Shown here: positions 1 to 9,868 of the stretch, in pieces
How the letters are laid out: each line of letters begins with the position of its first letter
Position numbering within the stretch: the stretch's first letter is position 1
Assembly (NCBI GenBank): GCA_024760905.1
Contig: CM045735.1
Location: 33,009,749-33,073,748, forward strand
DNA: 64,000 nucleotides
Direction: 5' to 3'
DNA from: Plotosus lineatus
Taxonomy: Eukaryota > Chordata > Actinopteri > Siluriformes > Plotosidae
The notes under the pieces: model-generated
Seen by the model: only the letters and a program-made list of their open reading frames with translations
Databases searched by the model: none
What the model was told of the DNA's origin: nothing
Made by a program: the position numbers and the translations under genes

Positions 1-1435
1 TGTGGTTGTATGTGTAAAAATGACTCTTTTTTTTTAAAGAAAAGAAAAAAAATCTTTATCTCTTATTTTATGTCTGGTTTTGCTTTCTGTTTCAAAAGAA
101 AGAAAGAAAAAAGGGGTGGGGAAACATATTAAGCCGTATGAGATTCGACGGCGGCTCCTGCTTTTTCTGGCGTGTTTTGTTTTGTTTTGTTTGTTCCCTC
201 TCCAATCAACACAAGGCACTGAAACTGGAAAAAAAAATTTATTAGAAAATCAATATATATAAATGTAGAAATATATACAATATATAAAGGTGTTGTTTTC
301 AAAAGGAGAGATTGATGCAGAATGGTTTCTGTTTGCTTTTTTTCCCTGGAGCTCTGTGATACACCGGTGTTCATTTTTTAATAAAAAAATAAATAAAAAA
401 GAGAGGAACATGACTAAATAGTGATCCGATGTGTCGTGTGACAGTACGGAAGCCTCTGCAGGACAAAAATGATCAGAGTCCAGCTTGACGGCTGGCTCCA
501 GAGACAGACATTTGTACATTTTATGCAACAAATGCAAACTCGAAACCATTATTTTGAAATTGTGTATGTAAAGGTTATATTTTTACATGTAGACTGTTGT
601 TATTTTGTGTTTAGATAAAACATTGTATTGGTTTCTCTCTTTTTTCTTTCTTTCTTTGTTAAAAAGGCGAAAAAGTAACAGTAACTGTGTGTTGAAAAAA
701 CGTGTCACATTTGAAATTGTAGTGAGGTCAAAAAGCTTCAAAAATTTTTCTTTTGAAGAAAAAATAAGCATTGTTTATATTTCTTTTTAAAGAAAATGGG
801 AGGTTGGAAAACAAAGGTATATAATATTTGTCTCAATCTCTATGATCATGACATTGCCATGTTTAATTGTACTTTTTTAAAGAGATGTGTGTAAATAGTC
901 AGGGTTTATGTCCTTTTGGTTACTGCAGGTAGACGAACGCGGTTTTAGATTCAAACCCAGCAGGCTTTATTTTTTCATGATCAGGTGTTTAAGTAAATGG
1001 CTCCGCTGTCCGTCCATGTCAGCAATCAAGAGTTCAGCCCTTTTTTGTATTATACTGAACAGAATAATTGGCTCGAGTTTATTGTGGTGCTTCAGAACAG
1101 ACATTTGCTATTAGTTCTTAAAATTGTTTTTCTTTTCTCTAAAAATTACATCTCTGGTACAGGAAAATAGTTTTCTTTTATACATAAATACACAATATAT
1201 ATACACACACACAATTGAATAGAGATGTGAGCAGGCTGGTTGGTGAGGTTCTTTTTGGGAGGAGGGATGATTAGTGCTTTCCTAGCCTCTGACTTATTGC
1301 ATACAGGGGGACACAAAAAAAACGAGAACTTTTTAACAATCCAATAAAACCAAGAGTGATGGAAGAAAAATATTTTATTCATAGTAATTAAAACCTTAAA
1401 ACGTGCCATTCATGAAACAATGATGGAATTTTCAT
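1..1435. other. AT-rich non-coding stretch, possible 3' UTR or intergenic DNA
   Basis: No open frame has coding character, and T- and A-runs are frequent. The texture (long U-rich stretches, no splice-like structure) would suit the 3' UTR of a plus-strand gene lying upstream of the window, but nothing proves it. No mobile element recognised. Confidence 0.3.
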
Positions 1436-1439
1436 TTTT

Positions 1440-2040
1440 TTTTAATTACTTCCTGTAGATGACTCCTTCTGTACAAATGCATTCTTGAAGTCTGCTGTTG
1501 AGATTCCTCATTGACCACTACAACGTCTCAGCTGGGATACTGTGAATTTCAACCTGAATTCTCTGTTTTAACTCAACCAGAGTTCTTGGTCGAGTCGTGT
1601 ACACTTTACTCTTGAGATAGCCCCACAGGAAAAATCACAAACTGACAAATCTGGCGATCTAGAAGGTCAGGGAACGTTACCGAATCTTGAGATCACACAC
1701 TTACCAAACAACTCTCGCACAGCCTCCAATGATTGCCGTGCAGTGTGTGATGTCGCTCCATCCTGTTGAAACCTGGTTTCTCTTCAAAGTTATTAATGCG
1801 ACATTTTATTGGCATGTTTTGATGGAACAGCACCATGACATCCTAAGTTGTAAAAATGTTGGCACTCCATCTGCGCAGCTGTCAAACTATCACCGTTTTT
1901 ATAAAATGTTTTTTATGGCTAACGCACGCTGTTACCCGTACCACTGATCCAGGTTACTAATTGTGGAGTATTTACCTGCTCAAGGTCACTGTCTCGCAGT
2001 GCTGTCACTTGCTCATGTCTGCCAACTGCCAATACACACT
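1440..2040 (-). pseudogene. Decayed mariner-like transposase fragment
   Basis: On the minus strand, broken by stops and frameshifts, are recognisable blocks of a DDE transposase: a QDGATSHTARQSLEAVRELF block (about 1710-1770), then RSPDL and FFLWGYLKSKVYTTRPRTL (about 1565-1660). The Asp of QDGA and the Asp of SPDL correspond to the second and third catalytic positions of mariner-type (DD34D-like) enzymes. Further upstream residues can be followed to about 2040. The family is part of the IS630/Tc1/mariner superfamily, common in arthropods and patchy in fish. No terminal inverted repeats were found, so the limits are approximate. It cannot encode a working enzyme. Confidence 0.7.
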
Positions 2041-2062
2041 TCAAAAATTCAAAAATTCCTTG

Positions 2063-2112
<50 letters not shown>
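2063..2112. repeat. (AT)n microsatellite
   Basis: Uninterrupted alternating AT, about 25 units. Confidence 0.97.
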
Positions 2113-2114
<2 letters not shown>

Positions 2115-2486
2115 CATTGTGGTTACATTGTGTTTTCAAAGGCTAACATGTACACTGCAGTGTTTCATCACATAACAGAGAAACGCTAACAGCATGAAGA
2201 GCTGAGAATATTTTCATGTAATTGTGAGAAATGAAAGCGCAATGAATCCTGCAAACTTTAAGTTTTTCCCTTCTATACCAGGAACGTTAGTGATATAAGA
2301 AAGCAAAACTGTGCCACAGATGTTTTTTTTGTTTCTGTTGTTGTTGTTGTTGTTAGTTTTTTGTTTTTCAGCAATCTTCTGATGGTTTCCCGCTCTCTTT
2401 GGTTATTATACATTTATTTCCATGTTTACAGCTTGTTATAAGATACAAGCACAAATACAGTGTTCTCCACCAAACATTTACCCCCT

Positions 2487-2487
<1 letters not shown>

Positions 2488-2547
<60 letters not shown>
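2488..2547. repeat. (CA)n microsatellite
   Basis: About 30 perfect CA units. Confidence 0.97.
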
Positions 2548-2548
<1 letters not shown>

Positions 2549-2667
2549 GGATTTCTATAAGATTTTAAGCTGAAATGATGGAATCACGGACAACATTCTT
2601 GCTACCAGAAATCACGTGTTTTCTAATCTGATATATAAAACACTAAATTACAGTGAGAAGGACAGGG

Positions 2668-2935
2668 CGGCACGCTTGTGTAGTGGCCACCTCACATCAC
2701 AAAGGTCCTTGATTTGAGTCCCGGGCTTGGGGAGTTTCTGTATGTAGTTCTATATGCATGTTCTCCTCATGCTTGTTTGGGTTTCCTCCAGGTACTCTGG
2801 TTTCCTCCCATGTTAAGCTAAAGTGCTGTTCCAGATTGCCCTTAGGTGTATGTGTGAATAGAGGGACATGAGCTTTGGATTGAGGGTTTTTTGGGGGTTG
2901 TTTGTTTTTTAAAAATCGTGAAAACACTTTGTCAC
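2668..2935 (+). mobile_element. tRNA-derived fish SINE, family 2, degenerate
   Basis: Starts with a GGCGGCACG...TGTAGTGG head like a pol III A box, then a B-box-like GATTTGAGTCCCGG, then the family body CATGTTCTCC...GGGTTTCCTCC...GGTTTCCTCCCA. The 3' half decays into T-rich sequence. The same body recurs at about 6.1, 15.7, 31.3, 36.0, 55.1 and 56.0 kb. Confidence 0.75.
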
Positions 2936-4585
2936 TGCCAAATTCACTTTGGAAAATATACTAGTATCGATAGTTTTAATACATGACAATGAAAATGTCT
3001 CAACCCAGGGTGAAATCCAGTCATTATCACTTCACCTGGACCTGTATGTATTCCTAACAGTAAAAATGATCAACACTGTTTGGCCCTTGATGCCGATTTT
3101 AATTCTGCCAAAATTAAGAACAAATCTTGACATCACCGTTGAATATTCAAACCTGTCCCATTTGTCATCAGTTTTGAAGGTTTTTCAAAATTTTTAAAAA
3201 GTAATTTTATGTTCCAGTGGACGTACCGATTGTCAGATGCATATTTGTGTCTTCCATCATAGTTTTCTTTTCAGTTTTAAGTAAAACTCACTTTGTCAAA
3301 TCATGCCATGACCTTAAAAATATAAAATACATCAAATAAATCATGAACAAGCACAAAGATACTTGGAAAATGAACACAGGTAAATCACAGACACAAATAA
3401 ACTTGTTAATTATTACTTTCACATTCTTAGATATGATTTTAGACATGTTCGTTTCAGAGTATTACAGTCGTGTAATTGCTCAAAATAGGAAATGTGGCCT
3501 TTTTTACATTCTTGTTACTTGTGATGCAATTACATGAAGAAGCTACAATTTAATAAGAAGAGATTTCTCATATACCAGTGCCTGGCTTCCTTTTTTATTT
3601 TATTTGTTTTATTTTGTTTGCTATACAGGTTTTTCTCTTGCATTCATTTGCTACAAATTAGACGAGCACACCCTATCATTATAAAGGAATTACAAACTAA
3701 ATTAAACACATATCACTTTTTCTTTCTTTTTTTTTTTTGTATTGGCAATCAGTTTCTATGAATAATATTGACAAATTAAGGAAAGAAATCAGAAACGGCC
3801 AACTCAAAAGTATTCCACTATTTTTTTATTGGAATAATGTGAAAAGAGAAAAAGACATACTTATTTTCAGTATTTAATATTGTTTTTCTTTGTGTTACTC
3901 AGACGAAGCTATATGGTGAGAAAATGAGGGGACAAGCGGATCCATCAAAAAAAAACAAACAAAAAAAAAAAACGAGCAGTGGTTCAATAACATTTAAACT
4001 ATTACAACACTTAGACCTTTTTTCCAAATGTGTGGCTCTGTGCCTCAAGCCTTTTATTATAATTTTTATTGTAATTTTTGTGTTCTTGTTTATATTATTT
4101 TCATTTCTTACCTTTTTCAATTTGAATTTGTTTATTATATTATAATTATTATTGTCATTGTTATCGTTGTTCCTTGTTTTAAGACTAGTATCAGTGTGTA
4201 AACAGATTGTGTGCTGGAGTTTTCTCTTCGAGCCAGCTCATCCTCGGCCATTTGCCTGTCGGTTTTCATCTTGTAGTTAATCAATGAAGTCATGTACATG
4301 ACCATTCTGTAGCAATAAATGTGCCATTTTTATAACCGACTGCTTACATGGCTTTTGTATTATTATTATTAATACTTCAACTGTTCACCTACAGCGGTTT
4401 GTGATTGAAGAGTAAATTAAGCTTAAAAGTATATCTTTTACACATTGGTATTCTTAATTTTTTGAAACTGGTTATAAAATTCTAAGATTTTTTTTTTTTT
4501 AATGTTTTGCGCATCTCCCGAAAAAAAAAATTCATAAGTTTATACTAAATTGCACCTAAGTGTAAATGAGTGTGTGAGTATATGT
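2936..4585. other. Non-coding AT-rich sequence
   Basis: Many short homopolymer runs. Small ORFs here are low-complexity. No exon with both splice sites was found. Confidence 0.4.
4314..4319 (+). promoter_or_regulatory. Candidate poly(A) signal AATAAA
   Basis: A canonical AATAAA lies in a stretch that reads like a vertebrate transcript end (GTAGCAATAAATGTGCC, then a T-rich element and TTTTGTATTATTATT). If the first 4 kb is a 3' UTR, this would be its end. AATAAA is frequent by chance in AT-rich DNA. Confidence 0.3.
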
Positions 4586-4589
4586 GCAT

Positions 4590-4808
4590 TGTTCTCTTTA
4601 ATGGATTGGCCTCTCATCCTGAGAGTTTCACCACCTCTTGCTCAATGGTTTTGGATACGCTCTGGATCCATCAAAACTCTGAACTGGATAAAGCAGCTAC
4701 AGAAGATGAATGAGTAAATCAAATCACTCAAAGGTGTGTTACCATTTTCTTTCCCTTTTTTAAGACAAGTTTGAAAATCACACACATTCCATTCATTTTC
4801 TAAACCAC

Positions 4809-4844
<36 letters not shown>

Positions 4845-4910
4845 TTGCAGGGTGAACCCCAAACAGCTCGCCAGTCCATCAAAGGGCTCAAAATAACACC
4901 TAGCCCCTGA
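4590..4910. mobile_element. Two SINE family 2 fragments around an (AAT)n repeat
   Basis: Plus-strand 3' end at about 4600-4715 (CTGGATAAAGCAGCTACAGAAGATGAATGAG) is shown here only as its key block GGATAAAGCAGCTACAG. A minus-strand 3' piece follows (AAACAGCTCGCCAGTCCATC at about 4860). (AAT)n occupies 4811-4846. Confidence 0.6.
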
Positions 4911-5179
4911 TGTTTGTGTTAAAATTTGGGTTATGATTTTATGCTACCTCTTTAAAGAATACTGTTTTGCTAGAATGTTTGTGAATCTTTTAGAATTTTC
5001 TATATTTCCACAAATATATTACTGACCCACAAGATCACCAGTTTTCGCTCAACTTTCAGTAGAAGATCAAGAAAGCACAGTTAAACTCTTAAGACTCTGC
5101 TGTTCTAATATCGGATCATATTACCTAACAACTATACTGAGCGTATGTTTTTGTAGGATCCTCATATGAGGACCATTGT

Positions 5180-5252
5180 TTTTTTTGTTTTTTTGTTTTT
5201 TTGTTGTTGTTTTTTTTTTTTTTTGGGGGGGGGGGTGTTTGTTTTTTTTGCC
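5180..5252. repeat. Poly(T)/poly(G) low-complexity tract
   Basis: T-runs separated by G, then a run of about 10 G. No transposon attached that I can recognise. Confidence 0.9.
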
Positions 5253-5329
5253 AAAGTTATTCCTTTTAGAAAATTAAGATGAATTTAGTAGTATTCTACT
5301 GGTACAAAACAAGCACTCTTAAGAAATGA

Positions 5330-6110
5330 CAAGACATGTAACACTGAGGTTTGGGTATTAGGAGGTTAAACAAATGAAAGAACTAGACACTGCATGTTCA
5401 GAGCCAACAAGCAGAGGCGAGTGCCTAGCACCAATTCCTGCCCAATTCTAATTTCAATGGAAAGATTATAAATTCATCTCCAAAAAGTTTGGACTCCGCA
5501 CAGACTGAGAGATGAAGGAAGTTGAAGATTATTTTCACTCCCATTGGGATTGGAGGATGAACAAAGATCCCTCCAAGAGTACGGTGCATACCAGTTTATG
5601 AGGTGGGAAATAAAGGAACAAACTGTAACTTCAAGGCCTTTTTAAGTGACTAAAGGTCTTTCTCACATTTCTCACAGTCTGCCACCAGAACTCGGAAACA
5701 GCAATGGTGTGCATGGAAAAGATAACATTGGTTTACATATTTTTTGTGTATGAATAAGATCAAAGTAGAACTTAAAAATGAAACGCACTGTCTCAACAAA
5801 GGAAACATTTTATTTATTTATTTATTTATGGTAGTCATATTAAGATATCGGCCTGTTTTGCTGCATCAGGTCCAGGACAGCATAGCATGTCATACAGCAA
5901 GACAATAATATGAAAAAACTACAAATGGTTCTACAAAATAATAGTTTAAGAAGAATAACTTAAACAATTTTGAATTGGTAATTCAATGTCCTGACTTTAA
6001 TCCAATAGAGATGTTGTGTGAACTGTTCATGTAAGGAAACCCACCAAGAGCCCACATTTAAAACTCTTGTCTAATGAAGAACAGGATAAAATTCCTCCAA
6101 GTTGACATGC
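5330..6110 (+). mobile_element. Decayed Tc1-like transposon
   Basis: The left part carries a Tc1-style segment around CTCCGCACAGACTGAGAGATGAAG (about 5493-5517). The right part translates, through stops, to a QDSIACHTARQ-like block (about 5872-5905) and a DFNPIEMLCELFM block (about 5994-6030), matching the second Asp and the DLNPIE motif of Tc1 transposases. A (TTTA)n run interrupts it at about 5810-5830. Terminal inverted repeats not identified; limits approximate. Confidence 0.65.
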
Positions 6111-6119
6111 AAAACTGAT

Positions 6120-6450
6120 TATCGCTCATCACTCACTCGTTTGCTGAACCACTTAATCCTATTAATGTCATGGGGAGGCTGGAACCTGTCTGGGTTGACA
6201 CTGGACGAACAGCGCGCCAGACCATTGCAGGGCCGACACACTCACAACCGTTCACACTCAAACTGAGAGGCAGTTTGGAACTGCCAATTACCCTAATGTA
6301 CATGTCTTTGGACTGTGTGCGGAGACCAAGGCATCTGGAGGAACCCTACACAAGTATGAGGAGTACATGTGTGCCACATAGAAAGGCCTTCACCAAGCCC
6401 AGGACTCAAACCCATGACCCTCTTGCTGTGAGGTGGACACGCTAATGTTG
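6120..6450 (-). mobile_element. tRNA-derived fish SINE, family 2
   Basis: Read on the minus strand: head TTAGCGTGTCCACCTCACAG, B box GGGTTTGAGTCC, body with CTTTCTATGTGGCA and a SINE 3' end with TTAATAGGATTAAG-type sequence. One of the better-preserved copies of this family. Confidence 0.8.
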
Positions 6451-6569
6451 TAAACTTATTACCTACATATCTCTTAGACAGACTGACTGTATTACCATGT
6501 CACCTTCTGAATAGCTTACCAAAAAAATATAGTTATACAGTAGTGAGATTTGATTATACACAACATTGG

Positions 6570-6885
6570 ATCATTAAGCAGTGGTGGCCCAGTAGTAGGG
6601 TGCTGGATTCCTGATCACAAGGCTGTGGGTTCAAGCGCAACTATCAACAGGTTGTCACAGCTGTCCCCCCATCAAAAGCCAGCCATGTGTCTCACTGTCT
6701 GTGGTGAGAGGCCTGTAAAAGAACCATTGCTGACTTTCATCAAGATTAGATGTACAGTCATCAGTGAGTTTCTGCCCTGCGATGGCATTGCGAGCTGTCC
6801 AGGGTGTACTCTGCCCTCACCTAGAGCCGGCTGAGATGGGTGCCAGCCTCCCCGCGACCCTAATTATCACCCTAATTATGATTAA
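6570..6885 (+). mobile_element. Chimeric tRNA-headed SINE
   Basis: Head GCAGTGGTGGCCCAGTAGTA and body AAAAGAACCATTGCTGACTT match family 1 (the RTE-linked SINE). After about 6785 it switches to the 3' part of family 2 (AGGGTGTACTCTGCCCTCAC, then GAGATGGGTGCCAGCC). So it is a recombinant or an intermediate form. Confidence 0.7.
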
Positions 6886-6968
6886 GCGTTCAGAAATGAT
6901 AAATTGAATCAACATAATGGTTTTGGGAATCAACTCAATGACTCACTCATTTTTAGACATGACAGGAA

Positions 6969-6970
<2 letters not shown>

Positions 6971-7046
<76 letters not shown>
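6971..7046. repeat. Compound (TG)n(AG)n microsatellite
   Basis: About 19 TG units followed by about 18 AG units. Confidence 0.97.
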
Positions 7047-8189
7047 ATGCATAGAGCTATGGTTTTATAACTCATAATGTTCTTTTTCTGTAGTTGTGAT
7101 ATAATGCCATTGCTTTTCAACATCAATGATGTCACTGTTTTTCTGCATGTATGAACAATTCCAGCGGTTTAGCATTACATACACACTCATACTAACACAC
7201 CTATCTGTCTTTTTTCACCTGTTACACCTTGTTCCAATAATTGTTACTGCAATATACAGGAATCATTCATTTAATAAAAGGTACAATTCCAGGAAATGGA
7301 TCATAGAACTTTTGTAGTATTCAACAAAACTGATATTAATCCATTCATGGAATCACAACTTATTGTTCAAACAAACTGCTGCTGAAGGAACACACTGAGA
7401 TGGAATATTTGTAGATTCCTTTATAAGAAGAAGCACATACATATTATTATATATTGTGTAAATTTCAGGTCAGTCTCGTCAAATCTATCGCTATTCACAG
7501 ATTTCAGCTCTTCCAGGGGGGTTCCCAGGTGTTCATAAGCCAAATCTGATTATCAATGTCAGTTAATCATCTCTTTGATGCAATTATATTGTAAGTAAGG
7601 CAAATAAAATGAAATATAAACCGTTATTCACTGCAGGACTAACCGTTTTCCCTCTCCTACATGTATCCTGTCTTCTTCCTACCATTTCGCTGCCATCAGT
7701 TCATTTCAGATCTTTTATGTCCTCCTCACCTGTAATGTTGCTGTTGTAATCAAGGCTAAAGACATCCCAACAAAATATTACATACTTAAGTTTTGTTTGG
7801 ACACAATATGAGAAATAGTTATCAAGACTGTTAAATTCTTTACTGTATCTCAGTGTGTTTTTCTTGACAATATTGTCTGTCCCTCTAGTAGCTTAATAAA
7901 CCAATAATGTATAATGAATATATTTTTAATTGGGGAGAATCAATAAATTAAGGCCATGCAGAAGATACATCAACTGTGAATATACCTAAACGGTCTGGTT
8001 ACATCTGTGCATAGAATGATATGTAGCGTTCTCCGCATACTAGTCATCAGTGAAAAATGTACTAAATTTCAACAATGTGCAAATTACTTTCAGGTATTTA
8101 TAAAACTCAAGTCCAACCCATTTTCAATTTTCTCTTTAAGTAACAATGTTTAAAAAGTTATATAATATGATCCTAACTCTAAAGACACA
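7047..8189. other. Non-coding, unrecognised
   Basis: AT-rich sequence without a convincing exon, repeat unit or transposon signature. Confidence 0.4.
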
Positions 8190-8936
8190 TTTATGTGTTA
8201 CATGTGTCAGGTAGCGTGAAAAAGGTACATGTGTTAGGTAGTATGTGAGAGAAGGGCATATGTTTTAGGTAGTGTGCGAGAGAAGGCTACATGTGTTAAG
8301 TAGTGTGTAAGAGAAGGGTACATGTGTTAGGTAGTGTGTGAGAGAAGGGTACATGTGTTAGGTAGCGTATGAGATAAGGGTACATGTGTTGTGTAGTGCG
8401 TGAGAGAAGGGTACATGTGTTAGGTAGTGTGTGAGTGAAGGCTACATGTTAGGTAGTGTGTGAGAGATGACAACATGTGTTTGTATTTGTGTTAGAGAGG
8501 CACGTGTTTGGTAGTGTGTGAGAGAAGGGCACGTGTGTTAGGTAGTGTGTGAGAGAAGGGTACATGTGTTAGGTAGCGTATGAGATAAGGGTACATGTGT
8601 TGTGTAGTGCGTGAGAGAAGGGTACATGTGTTAGGTAGTGTGTGAGTGAAGGCTACATGTTAGGTAGTGTGTGAGAGATGACAACATGTGTTTGTATTTG
8701 TGTTAGAGAGGCACGTGTTTGGTAGTGTGTGAGAGAAGGGCACGTGTGTTAGGTAGCGTATGAGATAAGGGTACATGTGTTGTATAGTGTGTGAGAGAAG
8801 GGTACATGTGTTAGGTAGCGTATGAGATAAGGGTACATGTGTTTGGTAGTGTGTGAGAGAAGGGCAACATGTGTTTGTATTTGTGTTAGAGAGGCACGTG
8901 TTTGGTAGTGTGTGAGAGAAGGGCACGTGTGTAATA
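8190..8936 (+). repeat. Minisatellite, first block
   Basis: Tandem units of about 31 bp, each holding TACATGTGTTAGGTAGTGTG followed by TGAGAGAAGGG, with point variants (TTTGGTAGTG, GCACGTGTG). A longer block is itself repeated with a 211-bp period: GGTAGCGTAT occurs at 8361 and 8572 in the same context. The block ends abruptly where an L2 LINE begins. Confidence 0.95.
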
Positions 8937-9868
8937 ATAATAATAATAATAATTAATTTCTATAGCCTAGACTCTATCTGGTTAGTTGCTCACTGAAGAA
9001 AATTCAGAGAAAATTGAGAAAATTGTCATAAGCAGTTCTGAAGAGATGAGTTTTGATTTAGCTTTTAAAGGAGGTTTCACAGATGTTGGTTTTGATGTCT
9101 AATGGTAGATTGTTCCATAGGCGAGGTGCTGCAATGGAGAAAGCTCTCTCGCCGATCTTATCGGCACATACAGGCTGGGACAAGAGGGACTGTTCAGAAG
9201 ATCTTAGGGTTCTGGATGGCTTGTAGACACTGATTAGTTCTTGAAGGTAAAGAGGGCTGTTTGGCTGATATAGTGCTCGATGGGTTAGTAGGAGAATTTT
9301 ATAGGCGATGTTGGACTGGTAACCAATGCAGTGACTGTAGAACTGGAGTGATGTGGTTATTGCGACGTTGACAAGTGATGAGTCTGGCTGCTGAATTTTG
9401 TACTCTTTGGAGACATGATATGGATTTTTGTGGAAGATTGACAAGAAGGGAGTTGCAGTAATCCAGGCGGCTGATGATTAGCGTTTGAACAAGAAGTTTG
9501 ATAGTGTCGAAAGTCAACAGATATCTGATTTTGCTAATATTGTGAATGTGGAAGTAGCAGCTTCTACACAAAGAGTTGATGTGCTCATCCATTGACATAG
9601 TTTATTGGAAAACCACTCCAAGGTTTCTTGCCTTCTGTGTGATGTCGCCAGAGCATGCTCCAACACTAATAACAGGCTTTGGGTTTAATTTGGACAGCTA
9701 ATGATGAGTGCCTAGTATCAGAAACTCAGTTTTCTTATCGTTGAGCTTTAAGAAATTTGAACTCATCCAGGAGCGGATATCTGACAGACAGTTGTTGATG
9801 GTTTGTGTGGCTATTCCAACTTCCTCTGGGGAAATGGACAAGTACAGTTGGTTGTCGTATAAGTTGTG
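8937..9868 (-). mobile_element. L2-type LINE fragment, 3' end of RT gene, inserted in minisatellite
   Basis: The minus strand encodes the C-terminal part of an L2-clade reverse transcriptase over several frames: LNDKKTEFLILG (9700-9740), DYCNSLLVNLPQKSISCLQR (about 9440-9475), AARLITCQRRNNHITPVLQS (about 9340-9430), then ILLLTHRAL and PSRTLRSS (about 9180-9300). Frameshifts lie near 9600-9700 and 9300-9440, so the gene is dead. The element is 5'-truncated inside the RT domain and ends in an (ATT)n tail at 8937-8955. Minisatellite units flank it on both sides. Confidence 0.85.
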
